From assembly GCF_003628505.1 (NCBI RefSeq), contig NZ_RBZP01000003.1, positions 62,001 through 126,000 on the forward strand: a DNA stretch of 64,000 nucleotides, given 5' to 3'. Position 1 is the first letter of the stretch. Each line of letters begins with the position of its first letter. The position numbers were made by a program, and so were the translations under genes. The notes under the pieces were generated by a model. That model was given only the letters and a program-made list of their open reading frames with translations, searched no databases and had not been told where the DNA came from. Source of the stretch: Oceanobacillus halophilus. GTDB lineage: Bacteria; Bacillota; Bacilli; Bacillales; Amphibacillaceae. Positions 1 to 7,393 of this stretch are shown here, in pieces.

Positions 1-138
1 TCCAGAATAAAAGGCATTACCACCCAAATCGTACACTAACCACATAGCAGCAACATAATAAATACTATCGCCAATATTGGTAACTAGCCTACCTAAAAAT
101 AAGAAAAGAAAATTGTGATTTCGTACTAGCCATTTCAT
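1..138 (-). CDS. MFS transporter, N-terminal fragment (runs off the window)
   Basis: The reverse strand from 138 gives 46 open codons beginning MKWLVRNHNFLFLFLGRLV and running off the left edge. The first transmembrane segment followed by a GRLVTNIGDSIYYVA stretch is typical of the start of major facilitator drug/multidrug exporters. A GGAGTG Shine-Dalgarno (SD) lies just upstream of the ATG. It lies downstream of and co-oriented with the ArsR-like regulator at 209-832, so the pair probably forms a regulator-exporter operon. The substrate cannot be told from this fragment. Confidence 0.7.
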   Translation of the reverse strand, partial: MKWLVRNHNFLFLFLGRLVTNIGDSIYYVAAMWLVYDLGGNAFYSG

Positions 139-167
139 GATCCATCACTCCGTTTCAAATATTTAAT

Positions 168-187
168 CGGTCGAATAAATTTGACCG
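168..187. promoter_or_regulatory. Putative operator between the regulator gene and the MFS gene
   Basis: An imperfect palindrome with CGGTC/GACCG ends. Read on the minus strand (CGGTCAAATTTATTCGACCG), it matches the site at 862-881 at 17 or 18 of 20 positions. Two near-identical sites flanking the regulator gene suggest autoregulation and control of the MFS gene. This is inferred from sequence only. Confidence 0.5.
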
Positions 188-208
188 TTGTAGAAATAAA
201 AAAGAATC

Positions 209-832
209 TTACTTGGATTCCTTTTTATCATCAAACTGTTCAAATAAAGGTTCATCAACCTGAAATCCATATGCGGTAATATGATACAGCTTTCCATTTG
301 GATCTTTTTCTGCGGATTTATGTTCCTCTCTAAGTTCCTCCATTAGTTGATGGAATTTTTTAATGAACTTCTTGAAATTTCCTTCCGTTATTGTGATTTC
401 GTAGATAGTACTTAAGTATGGCCATTCACTATAGTCATCCGTTGTATCTTTACTTTGAAAGGCCATATCCGGTGCTGTTAACAGTCGTGTTCGTGATCGG
501 TCCATCATTTGCAACAGCATTGCCTTTGTTGCTTCACTAACCTCTTCCACGTGTGGCATTAAATCGGGAGAGGGTACAAAACCAGTTGCGACAGCGCGGT
601 AGAATTTTTGAACAATCCCGTTTTTTTCCTCGGTTTTAACCACTTTGATCAAACCATTCTTCGCAAGCTCCTTTAAGTGATAATGTATCTTTGCTCTTGA
701 TAAATCCAACAGTTCAGCGAGTTGCTGGCCAGTGAACGGCTTTTCAATTAATCGCATCATCATTTTAGCTCGTAATGGGTCACTGATAGCCTTTAATTGG
801 TCATAGGAATCAATGGTCGAGACTTGTTTCAT
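209..832 (-). CDS. ArsR-like winged-helix transcriptional regulator
   Basis: A 207-residue protein. Residues about 10-75 form a winged-helix DNA-binding domain of the ArsR/HTH_20 type (SDPLRAKMMMRLIEKPFTGQQL, then LSRAKIHYHLKELAKNGLI). The rest is a C-terminal domain of about 120 residues, probably for dimerisation or ligand binding, which I cannot assign. It is longer than classic ArsR proteins (about 100-120 residues) and lacks the metal-binding CxCxx motif. The MFS exporter gene follows 70 bp downstream on the same strand. Matching palindromes lie in its promoter (862-881) and before the exporter (168-187), so it probably represses itself and the pump. The inducer is unknown. Confidence 0.75.
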   Translation of the reverse strand: MKQVSTIDSYDQLKAISDPLRAKMMMRLIEKPFTGQQLAELLDLSRAKIHYHLKELAKNGLIKVVKTEEKNGIVQKFYRAVATGFVPSPDLMPHVEEVSEATKAMLLQMMDRSRTRLLTAPDMAFQSKDTTDDYSEWPYLSTIYEITITEGNFKKFIKKFHQLMEELREEHKSAEKDPNGKLYHITAYGFQVDEPLFEQFDDKKESK

Positions 833-861
833 TATTCATCCCTCCGTTATATGTTTTTACT

Positions 862-881
862 CGGTAAAATTTATTTGACTG
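862..881. promoter_or_regulatory. Putative operator in the regulator promoter
   Basis: CGGTAAAATTTATTTGACTG sits directly downstream of the -10 box of the minus-strand promoter at 883-912 and is nearly the same as the site at 168-187. A bound repressor here would block the start region, as expected for an autoregulated gene. Confidence 0.5.
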
Positions 882-882
882 T

Positions 883-912
883 AGTATAGCATAGTTTAGT
901 ATCAGGTGTAAA
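883..912 (-). promoter_or_regulatory. Sigma-A type promoter of the regulator-MFS operon
   Basis: Read on the minus strand, TTTACA (912-907) and TATACT (888-883) are 18 bp apart and about 50 bp upstream of the ATG at 832. The putative operator follows immediately. Confidence 0.5.
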
Positions 913-976
913 CTGAGATGGGGAATTAATATTCCCCACCTCAGCAGTTTATGAGAAGCTTTCGTGAAGGCAATCG

Positions 977-1504
977 TTATTTCTTCCAAACTATTTCAAT
1001 AAACTCATCGCGTCCAGATTTATCCCGGTCTTCTTTATATTCCTTCTCATTCTTTTTATAAAAATCTTGATGATATTCTTCGGCTGGATAGAAAGTAACG
1101 GCTGGGAGAATTTCCGTAACAACAGGTTTAGAAAACTTCCCGCTTTCGTCCAATGCTTTTTTACTTGTTTCTGCTATGGCCTGTTGTTCATCATCATGGT
1201 AAAAAATGGCTGTACGGTATTGATCCCCACGATCATGAAATTGTCCGCCAGCATCGGTCGGATCAATTTGCTTCCAGTACAAATCAATTATCGTTTCATA
1301 GTTCATAATAGAAGCATCATAAGTAATCTCCACTGCCTCATAATGGCCGGTGGTTCCAGTTTTCACTTGCTCATAGGTTGGATTTTTCACATGACCACCT
1401 GTATAACCAGAAATAACACTTTTGACACCGTTCCACTGGTCAAACGGTTTGACCATACACCAAAAACAGCCACCAGCAAATGTTGCCTTTTTTATATTCG
1501 CCAA
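977..1504 (-). CDS. msrA: Peptide methionine sulfoxide reductase MsrA
   Basis: A 175-residue cytosolic enzyme that reduces methionine-S-sulfoxide in proteins, using thioredoxin to regenerate itself. The GGCFWC signature is at residues 11-16 with the nucleophilic Cys13. The conserved [21 protein letters not shown] and [19 protein letters not shown] blocks follow. The length is normal for a stand-alone MsrA, with no MsrB fusion. The gene is monocistronic here, with an AGGAGT SD before the ATG. Together with the peroxiredoxin at 3744 it gives this end of the window an oxidative-repair flavour. Confidence 0.96.
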   Translation of the reverse strand: MANIKKATFAGGCFWCMVKPFDQWNGVKSVISGYTGGHVKNPTYEQVKTGTTGHYEAVEITYDASIMNYETIIDLYWKQIDPTDAGGQFHDRGDQYRTAIFYHDDEQQAIAETSKKALDESGKFSKPVVTEILPAVTFYPAEEYHQDFYKKNEKEYKEDRDKSGRDEFIEIVWKK

Positions 1505-1573
1505 ATTGGTTCACTCCTATGTACAAAATCAATCTTTTTATATGGCTCTTTTATGAAGGCTCTTTTCTAAAAG

Positions 1574-1635
1574 ATTGTTGCTTTTTACCTTACATTTTAT
1601 GAAAATTGTTGATTACTTTAATTCAGAATACAGAA
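1574..1635. repeat. Fragment of a dispersed intergenic repeat
   Basis: TTGTTGCTTTTT followed by AAATTGTTGAT and TTAATTCA resembles the left part of the repeat at 63686-63885 and of the copy at 2425-2585. The rest of the 1505-1826 gap holds no clear gene. Confidence 0.4.
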
Positions 1636-1826
1636 GCGACAGCTACACTATTCTAGTTTCTACCAAATAAAAAAACGAAGCAACAAAATACGAAAGAGTC
1701 TTCTAATAATCTATTTTTCTAGGAAAGTAGAATATGAAATTCTTTCTGCAAAAATCGGGCTTTGCTAAGCCTAAGTTTTCTAATAGAATAAAGATACTAT
1801 AACATATCTTTAAAGCAGGTGAAATA

Positions 1827-2369
1827 ATGGAAGAGCCTTATGTACATATAATTTTTAAAGGAGAAGGGGATAGGGCATCGAGGGAAAAGTTTTGGTTGGA
1901 AAAGGTTGGCTTTTCTCAAAAGAATAATGAGGATCATGCTATCTTTGCGTACCCAATTAAACACTATACGTATTGGCAGCAAGAAGAGGTTGATTTTAAG
2001 GAAGAAGGCAGTTTAGGAGAGAACTTTTCTGTCTTAGAAATGGACGAGTTCACTGTTTGTATAGGAGATACATTTAGAATGGGAGATGCGGTTATTCAAG
2101 TATCCCGACCAGGGAAGGCAAACACGAGTCTGTTGAGGAAAAGTTTGCGTACAGGATGGTATTTTCGAGTGGTCGAAGAGGGGCTAGTAAAAGAAGGGAC
2201 AGACCTTGAACTATTGGAGCGGCCTTACCCACACTGGTCAGTTGCAGTCTGCAACGAAATAATGTATGTAAATAAATATGATCTGAGAATGGCAGATGAA
2301 TTGTCAGATTGTGAACTGCTCGCAAGTAACTGGAGAAGAGCATTAAGAAAAAGGGTAAGGGGATTTTAG
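1827..2369 (+). CDS. MOSC domain protein (YiiM-like)
   Basis: A 180-residue protein. The order of blocks fits MOSC (molybdenum cofactor sulfurase C-terminal) proteins of the YiiM type: GSLGENFSVLEMDE at about 61-74, then IGDTFRMGDAVIQVSRPG, then TGWYFRVVEEGLVKEGTDLELLERPYPHWSV. In molybdenum-cofactor MOSC proteins a conserved cysteine follows the SQPR/SRP block. Here the sequence reads SRPGKANTSL with no cysteine, so catalytic sulfur carriage is doubtful. An AGGTG SD lies 6 bp before the ATG. No molybdenum cofactor genes lie nearby, so the role is unknown. Confidence 0.7.
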   Translation: MEEPYVHIIFKGEGDRASREKFWLEKVGFSQKNNEDHAIFAYPIKHYTYWQQEEVDFKEEGSLGENFSVLEMDEFTVCIGDTFRMGDAVIQVSRPGKANTSLLRKSLRTGWYFRVVEEGLVKEGTDLELLERPYPHWSVAVCNEIMYVNKYDLRMADELSDCELLASNWRRALRKRVRGF

Positions 2370-2381
2370 GTAAGTGGACTG

Positions 2382-2414
2382 TTTGCAGACCACTTACCTG
2401 ATTTGGTCTGCAAA
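2382..2414 (+). terminator. Hairpin after the MOSC gene
   Basis: TTTGCAGACCA and TGGTCTGCAAA form a perfect 11-bp stem with an 11-nt loop starting 12 bp after the stop codon. The T-run that follows is weak (TATTTTG). Confidence 0.6.
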
Positions 2415-2424
2415 TATTTTGTAA

Positions 2425-2585
2425 GGTTCTTTACGTAAAGTTTGTTTCTTTTTGAAGTTTTACAGTTGATAGAAACTGTTGACGAACTTAATTAAGAATA
2501 GTGCTTAAATCCGCTACGAAAGCAGACTACTCTTTCCGCGGGCGCTGCTGGGCCTACTCCGTCTGTCGCTCTCCGTATATTATAA
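2425..2585. repeat. Dispersed intergenic repeat, decayed copy
   Basis: It contains TTTTACAGTTGATAGAAACT, AGTGCTTAAATCCGCTACG and CTTTCCGCGGG, in the same order as the fuller copy at 63686-63885. The right half is shortened (ends CTCCGTATATT). It fills most of the gap between the MOSC and acyltransferase genes. Confidence 0.65.
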
Positions 2586-2626
2586 TCATAACTGTGAGCA
2601 AGATGTTTTTCAGAATAAGGAAGTTG

Positions 2627-3328
2627 TTACAAATGTTTTTTTATTTCTGTTAAGACAGCCGTAGCTAGATGGTTTGTATCTTTAAAATCTCTTGAATCAA
2701 TGGGTGCAGAGTAATGAACAGAAACTTTGGCTGGTGTGTTCTTACCTTTCATTTCGATCAATTGATAAGAATCTTTTAAGGTTACAGGGATGACTTTGAC
2801 TCCAGATTTCATCGCTATTCGCAAACTGCCTGATTTAAAATCACCCATGTCAGGCCCCTTACTTCTAGTTCCTTCTGGAAAAATGGCAATGGAGTTACCT
2901 GATTTTAAACCTTGAATAGCCTGATTAATAGCCTTTAGGGAACTACGAGCATTATCTCTGTCGATAAATACGCATCCTCGTTCCTTCATCCAATAACCCA
3001 ACAAGGGGATTTTCTCCATTTCCTTTTTCGCAACAAATGCCATCGTTTGGGGTGCTGTTGAATATAAAATAGGGATGTCCATATTACCTTGATGATTACT
3101 TACATATAAAACAGGTTCATTTAGCGGAATATTTCCTTGCCCTGTAACTGTAAGATCAGCACCGGAAATTTTAATTAAATTATTCGTACATTTTAAAATA
3201 ATCTTATCCATTAGTTCCAGTTTTTCTTTGTTCTTACCAGATCTATTTAACTTATTAATGGTAAATGATTTATTAGCTTTACTTAAAATATAACCCCACA
3301 TATATCCTTGAAATAATAGAGTTCGCAT
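2627..3328 (-). CDS. 1-acyl-sn-glycerol-3-phosphate acyltransferase (PlsC family)
   Basis: Membrane-associated enzyme that adds the second acyl chain to lysophosphatidic acid. The catalytic motif NHQGNMDIP (HX4D) is in the middle, followed by the FPEGTRS substrate-binding motif and the conserved VIPVTL strand. I take the ATG at 3328 (start MRTLLFQGYMWGY, 233 residues) because GAGGAAATC just upstream is a good SD. A longer reading from 3385 has no comparable site. The gene stands alone. Bacillaceae often have several PlsC paralogues, so I do not call this the housekeeping plsC. Confidence 0.88.
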   Translation of the reverse strand: MRTLLFQGYMWGYILSKANKSFTINKLNRSGKNKEKLELMDKIILKCTNNLIKISGADLTVTGQGNIPLNEPVLYVSNHQGNMDIPILYSTAPQTMAFVAKKEMEKIPLLGYWMKERGCVFIDRDNARSSLKAINQAIQGLKSGNSIAIFPEGTRSKGPDMGDFKSGSLRIAMKSGVKVIPVTLKDSYQLIEMKGKNTPAKVSVHYSAPIDSRDFKDTNHLATAVLTEIKKHL

Positions 3329-3471
3329 ATGATTTCCTCTTTTCCATCGTGTTGATTGCAATATGATTATAAAGGAAATGAACAAGTGAAAGAAGTTACA
3401 AATGTCATTTGTTTCTTTTGGATATACATTTAATCTAGGGAATCGATTGAAAAATAATCATAAAGAAAGTA

Positions 3472-3502
3472 AGTGGACAAACACAACCTGTGCTTGTCCA
3501 CT
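3472..3502 (-). terminator. Terminator of the peroxiredoxin operon
   Basis: AGTGGACAA and TTGTCCACT arms with an inner CAC/GTG extension form a strong hairpin 9 bp past the winged-helix stop codon. On the minus strand it is followed by TACTTTCTTTA. Confidence 0.65.
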
Positions 3503-3510
3503 GAATATTA

Positions 3511-3732
3511 CTAGTCTAATAGTTCTTTTGCCTTTGAACTAATTTTATACCGTTCATCTTTCACGGTTACGAATTCCAAATCTTCCATTTCCCTTAAGCT
3601 GCTACGAACCTTAAAAAGTGGAGCACCCATTTGTTTGGAAATCTCCTGAGGCGTTAAAGCATCGCTCTCTATAGCGTGAAGCAGCTTTTTAGCGGAGTTG
3701 CTTAACTCTCCTTGAGCATTAACACACGCCAT
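3511..3732 (-). CDS. Small winged-helix protein
   Basis: A 73-residue protein made of a single winged helix: two helices (NSAKKLLHAIESDALTPQEISKQ), a recognition-like helix (LFKVRSSLREMEDLEF) and a wing (VTVKDERYKIS). It follows the peroxiredoxin stop by 11 bp and shares its terminator, so the two are co-transcribed. It could be a regulator of the peroxiredoxin operon. The single Cys3 might be a redox switch, but that is speculation. I do not recognise a named family. Confidence 0.6.
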   Translation of the reverse strand: MACVNAQGELSNSAKKLLHAIESDALTPQEISKQMGAPLFKVRSSLREMEDLEFVTVKDERYKISSKAKELLD

Positions 3733-3743
3733 TATACTCCCTC

Positions 3744-4412
3744 CTATAATTTCTTTTTACAAAGATACCAATCGGTACATTCCAGACTATCATCTTTCAT
3801 TCGCTCTTCAGCTAACTCTGTAGTTGATGGGGTAGGTATTATGACTTCATCGCCATCCTCCCAATTAGCTGGTGTTGCAATGTGATGCTCATCTGATTTT
3901 TGCAAGGCCTTTACTAACCGCAATATTTCCTGCATATTCCTTCCTGTAGATTGTGGATAATATATAATAGAACGTACCACTTGTTTGTCGTCAATGACAA
4001 ACACGGCACGAGCTGTTTCTGTATTGCTTTCTTCTGGCATCATCATTCCATAAGCTTCGGCTACTTCTTTGTTTAGATCTGCAATGATAGGAAACGCTAT
4101 TTCTACTCCAAACTTTTCCTTAATATTTCGTACCCATGCAATGTGTGAGCTTACACTATCAACGCTTAGTCCTAATAACTCCGTATTCAGTTCACGTAAA
4201 TCATCATAAATGTTTTGAAAACCCATAAATTCCGTTGTACAAACTGGAGTGAAATCAGCTGGGTGTGAAAATAGAACAAGCCAGCCATCTTCATAGTCCG
4301 ATAATCTCAGAGTTCCGTGTGTAGTAACTGCTTCAAATTGTGGTGCTTTCGAACCTATTCTTGGTAATGTTTTGATTTCTTCCGTTCTTTCTTTTACACG
4401 AATATCGCTCAT
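3744..4412 (-). CDS. Peroxiredoxin (1-Cys/ApTPx-like family)
   Basis: A 222-residue thiol peroxidase that reduces hydrogen peroxide and organic peroxides. The peroxidatic Cys58 is in HPADFTPVCTTEF. The long C-terminal arm typical of the Prx6-like group carries ECTDWYLC near the end (Cys212, Cys218), the same spacing as the two C-terminal cysteines of archaeal thioredoxin peroxidase. This suggests a self-resolving enzyme rather than a strict 1-Cys type. A paralogue lies at 57244-57909. The small winged-helix gene at 3511 is co-transcribed downstream. Confidence 0.92.
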   Translation of the reverse strand: MSDIRVKERTEEIKTLPRIGSKAPQFEAVTTHGTLRLSDYEDGWLVLFSHPADFTPVCTTEFMGFQNIYDDLRELNTELLGLSVDSVSSHIAWVRNIKEKFGVEIAFPIIADLNKEVAEAYGMMMPEESNTETARAVFVIDDKQVVRSIIYYPQSTGRNMQEILRLVKALQKSDEHHIATPANWEDGDEVIIPTPSTTELAEERMKDDSLECTDWYLCKKKL

Positions 4413-4511
4413 CTCAACGGCCTCCTATATAGTTTGTAATCGCTTTCCAATCCTAGTTTAACACTGGAATAGACCGATATATGTGATATTATTGAATTTT
4501 TTGTAACAATA

Positions 4512-4547
4512 AAAAGGATTCGTCTGATTTGTCAAACGAATCCTTTT
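4512..4547 (-). terminator. Strong terminator after the Hsp20-like gene
   Basis: AAAAGGATTCGT and ACGAATCCTTTT form a perfect 12-bp stem with a 12-nt loop. Read on the minus strand it is followed by TTATTGTTAC, just past the stop at 4552. The flanking A/T tracts make it partly bidirectional. Confidence 0.85.
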
Positions 4548-4551
4548 GTTT

Positions 4552-4986
4552 TTACTCATCCTCCATGAATTGCACTTCTACTTTGTTCTTTTTGCTCTTA
4601 TCTGAAATTAAGCGATGCAATTGTATAAATACAAGACCATTTCTATAAGTCGCATTTATCTTATCTGCCCTCACCGGGAAGGGTAGATTAATCTCTCGGT
4701 TAAATACCCCTTGAAGGATTTCTTCCTTAATTACGGTGCCATTAGCCTGTTCTAAGTCAATGTTTCCTTTCAGTTCTAAAGTTGTATAATTAACAAAGAT
4801 ATCTAGTTGGTTCAAATTCTGCATACCTGGCATATTGACCATACATAAAATTTCATGATCTGTTTGATACATATTGATTTGGGGAATATTAGGTTTTATA
4901 ATGCCTTCAAATTCATTCCAAAAGTTTTCGCCAAAAAAGTGGTCCATATTCTTTTTCCAGTCAGTCATTTGTTGAAATGGATCCAT
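4552..4986 (-). CDS. Hsp20/alpha-crystallin family protein
   Basis: A 144-residue protein with an N-terminal segment (MDPFQQMTDWKKNMDHFFGENFW) and an alpha-crystallin beta-sandwich: INMYQTDHEILCMVNMPGM, TLELKGNIDLEQANG, GVFNREINLPFPVRADKINATYRNGLVFIQL. The A-x-x-x-N-G-(L/V) signature of small heat-shock proteins is present as ATYRNGLVFI. Members are holdase chaperones, and in Bacillus some are spore-coat proteins (CotP-like). The C-terminal IxI motif is not evident. It has its own promoter region and a strong terminator, so it is monocistronic. Confidence 0.82.
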   Translation of the reverse strand: MDPFQQMTDWKKNMDHFFGENFWNEFEGIIKPNIPQINMYQTDHEILCMVNMPGMQNLNQLDIFVNYTTLELKGNIDLEQANGTVIKEEILQGVFNREINLPFPVRADKINATYRNGLVFIQLHRLISDKSKKNKVEVQFMEDE

Positions 4987-5157
4987 ATTTACACCTCTTT
5001 GTTTTTAATTTCTATAGCCTATGCCCCAAAAGTAGGAAAGGTGCCTAGATGGAATAAAACCATGTGTTGGCTGTTATACAGGAACTTAACCAAAATCATT
5101 TACATATATAGCTATTTTTAATAAATTAGAAAGATGGAAAGGAATGGGGGTTAAACA

Positions 5158-5772
5158 TTGCTAGAAAATGCATTAATTATGGTCAGCATTATCTTTATTG
5201 TTAATGTTGTGTACGTATCTTTAATGACAGTACGGATGATTTTAACATTAAAGGGACGAACGTACGTTGCATCTTTTGTGAGTATGTTTGAAGTGGTTGT
5301 CTATATTGTAGGTTTAGGGCTAGTACTTGACAATTTGAACGAAATTCAGAACTTGATTGCCTATGCGATAGGGTATGGAACAGGGTTAATTATAGGGGCC
5401 AAAATTGAGGAAAAACTAGCCTTAGGATACATTACGGTAAATGTCGTTTCATCCAATCCAGACTTTAATTTTACCAAGCAAATTAGAGAAAAAGGATATG
5501 GTGTAACGAGCTGGTATGCTTATGGGATGGATGGTGATCGGTTATCCATGCAGATCCTAACACCTAGAAAATATGAGTTACGCTTGTACGAAACCATAAA
5601 AGAAATTGATCCAAAAGCATTTATTATTTCTTATGAACCAAAACGAATTTACGGAGGTTTCTGGGTTAAACACGTCCGAAAAGGCAAATTGTTGAATCCG
5701 AAGAAAAAGAATTCCGATGCTAAAATGGCAGAGTCAAAAACGAGTATAGATGAAAAGGATAGTAAATTGTAA
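5158..5772 (+). CDS. yebE: UPF0316 / DUF2179 membrane protein YebE
   Basis: A 204-residue protein with three hydrophobic N-terminal segments (about 4-25, 38-58, 62-82) followed by a cytosolic DUF2179-type domain ([39 protein letters not shown]). In B. subtilis yebE lies directly upstream of the purine operon, as here. The start is TTG with GGGGG 8 bp upstream. Its small neighbour yebG, found between yebE and purE in B. subtilis, is absent, and a tandem repeat occupies that place. The function is not known. Confidence 0.88.
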   Translation: MLENALIMVSIIFIVNVVYVSLMTVRMILTLKGRTYVASFVSMFEVVVYIVGLGLVLDNLNEIQNLIAYAIGYGTGLIIGAKIEEKLALGYITVNVVSSNPDFNFTKQIREKGYGVTSWYAYGMDGDRLSMQILTPRKYELRLYETIKEIDPKAFIISYEPKRIYGGFWVKHVRKGKLLNPKKKNSDAKMAESKTSIDEKDSKL

Positions 5773-5799
5773 GGAGTAAGCTGCAAATGCTTGCTCCTT
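5771..5799 (+). terminator. Terminator of yebE
   Basis: AAGGAGTAAGC and GCTTGCTCCTT arms pair over a 7-nt loop, followed by GTTTTG, overlapping the yebE stop codon. Confidence 0.7.
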
Positions 5800-5920
5800 G
5801 TTTTGTTGATATATTTCCCGATGGTAGATATCCAGTCCTAAGTTGTTGATAAAAGTGTTTTTTCGTTGATATAATGATTACTTTGAAAGAACTGTCAGAA
5901 ATAAATGTTAGCAAAGTGAG

Positions 5921-6480
5921 CTGAACGCCCATAAATTATGCAGAGCGCCCATAAATTATGCTGAGCGCCCATAAATTATGCTGAGCGCCTATAAATTATG
6001 CTGAGCGCCTATAAATTATGCAGAGCGCCCATAAATTATGCAGAGCGCCCATAAATTATGCAGAGCGCCCATAAATTATGCTGAGCGCCTATAAATTATG
6101 CTGAACGCCCATAAATTATGCAGAGCGCCTATAAATCCAGCTGAGCGCCCATAAATTCAGCTAAACGCCCATAAATTATGCAGAGCGCCTATAAATTCAG
6201 CTGAACGCCCATAAATTATGCAGAGCGCCTATAAATTCAGCTGAACGCCCATAAATTATGCAGAGCGCCTATAAATTCAGCTGAGCGCCCATAAATTATG
6301 CAGAGCGCCTATAAATTATGCTGAGCGCCCATAAATTATGCAGAGCGCCCATAAATTCAGCTGAGCGCCCATAAATTATGCAGAGCGCCCATAAATTATG
6401 CAGAGCGCCTATAAATTATGCAGAGCGCCCATAAATTCAGCTGAGCGCCCATAAATCCAGCGGAACGCCCATAAAAACAT
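5921..6480 (+). repeat. 28-copy tandem array of a 20-bp unit
   Basis: The unit (C,T/A,G)(G/A)AGCGCC(C/T)ATAAATTATG repeats exactly every 20 bp from 5921 to 6480, 28 times, with one further decayed unit near 6484. The GCGCCYATAAA core is almost invariant. The last three bases are ATG in 19 units and CAG in 8. Every CAG-ending unit is followed by a C(T/G)(G/A) start, never by CAG. There are no spacers, so this is not a CRISPR array. Bases 6481-6580 hold decayed units and no gene. Confidence 0.97.
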
Positions 6481-6582
6481 TACGAGCGCCTACAACCATC
6501 CGCGCCCCCTCATAAATCAGGAATAAACGCTCAATCTTAAAAGTTAGCGCCCCAACCTACAGCAAATCCTAATAATCCCCCA

Positions 6583-6623
6583 AAACCCGAACGTTATTTT
6601 ACATAAACATTAAATCGTTCGAT
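6583..6623 (+). promoter_or_regulatory. PurBox pair (PurR binding site) of the purine operon
   Basis: AAACCCGAACGTT (around 6583-6595) and the inverted TCGTTCGATATTT (6615-6627) match the paired, oppositely oriented PurBoxes (central CGAA/TTCG) bound by the Bacillus PurR repressor. Their CGAAC/GTTCG centres are 29 bp apart. They lie just upstream of, and run up to, the -35 box. Confidence 0.75.
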
Positions 6624-6629
6624 ATTTTG

Positions 6630-6658
6630 TTGACATTAAGCGCTCGAATTGTTATGCT
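6630..6658 (+). promoter_or_regulatory. Promoter of the purine operon
   Basis: TTGACA (6630-6635) and TATGCT (6653-6658) are separated by exactly 17 bp, a near-consensus sigma-A promoter about 25 bp upstream of the riboswitch. Confidence 0.85.
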
Positions 6659-6681
6659 TAACACGACAAATGGATACGTAA

Positions 6682-6755
6682 AATCACCTCATATATTTCT
6701 AGGGATATGGCCTAGAAGTCTCTACCCAGTACCGTAAATGCTGGACTATGGGGGA
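6682..6755 (+). promoter_or_regulatory. Guanine riboswitch aptamer (purine class)
   Basis: P1 arms CCTCATA/TATGGGG enclose P2 (TTCTAGG..CCTAGAA, loop GATATGG) and P3 (CCAG..CTGG, loop TACCGTAAATG). The joining element after P3 reads GGACTATGG, and C6746 at the specificity position predicts guanine/hypoxanthine rather than adenine. With the terminator at 6811-6859 it should switch off purE-D when guanine is high. Confidence 0.95.
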
Positions 6756-6810
6756 AGATGAATCGTTGTAGCGTAACAATGGTTTGTTAAGCTGCGCGAT
6801 AATATAGGCT

Positions 6811-6859
6811 AAGTCTATTCATCTTTCCTCATTAATGAGGGAGAGGAATAGACTTTTTT
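6811..6859 (+). terminator. Riboswitch-controlled intrinsic terminator
   Basis: AAGTCTATTC (6811-6820) pairs with GAATAGACTT (around 6846-6855), with additional pairing of TTCCTC/GAGG inside, followed by TTTTTTC. It lies between the aptamer and purE and is the expression platform. Confidence 0.9.
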
Positions 6860-6901
6860 CATTTAAAAAAATGATTTACATATATAGGAGGATGGATACG
6901 G

Positions 6902-7393
6902 ATGGCTCAAGTCGGGGTTATTATGGGAAGTATATCAGATTGGGAAACGATGCAGCATTCATGCAGTGTGCTTGAACAGTTAGAAATTCCGTATGAAAAA
7001 GATGTTATTTCCGCGCATCGAACACCAGATAAAATGTTTGATTATGCAAAATCTGCACGTAATCGAGGCTTAAAAGTAATAATCGCTGGTGCGGGAGGAG
7101 CGGCACATTTACCAGGAATGGTTGCTTCACAAACGACGCTTCCTGTCATTGGTGTACCAGTTCAAAGCAAAGCACTAAATGGACTTGATTCACTGCTATC
7201 TATCGTACAAATGCCTGGTGGAGTTCCAACTGCAACCGTTGCAATCGGTAAGGCGGGAGCAACGAATGCTGGAATTCTTGCGGCACAGATTATCGGAGCG
7301 TTTGATGAAGATATCGCTAACAATCTACAAAACTATCGAAATGAAATGCAAGGGAAAGTAGAAGAAATGAGGGAAGAACTTGCAAATAAATAA
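6902..7393 (+). CDS. purE: N5-carboxyaminoimidazole ribonucleotide mutase PurE
   Basis: 163 residues. Converts N5-CAIR to CAIR in de novo purine synthesis, in concert with PurK. The GSISDWETM phosphate-binding loop and SAHRTPDKM motif at the N-terminus, and [13 protein letters not shown] and [26 protein letters not shown] in the middle, are diagnostic for class I PurE. First gene of the operon. GGAGGATGG lies before the ATG. The 3' end overlaps purK by 14 bp. Confidence 0.98.
   Translation: MAQVGVIMGSISDWETMQHSCSVLEQLEIPYEKDVISAHRTPDKMFDYAKSARNRGLKVIIAGAGGAAHLPGMVASQTTLPVIGVPVQSKALNGLDSLLSIVQMPGGVPTATVAIGKAGATNAGILAAQIIGAFDEDIANNLQNYRNEMQGKVEEMREELANK

Noticed and set aside
1067-1570. 167-codon ORF opposite msrA
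   Set aside because: Antisense shadow of the clearly recognised msrA gene.
5921-6480. CRISPR array
   Set aside because: The 20-bp units are head to tail with no unique spacers and no cas genes are near.
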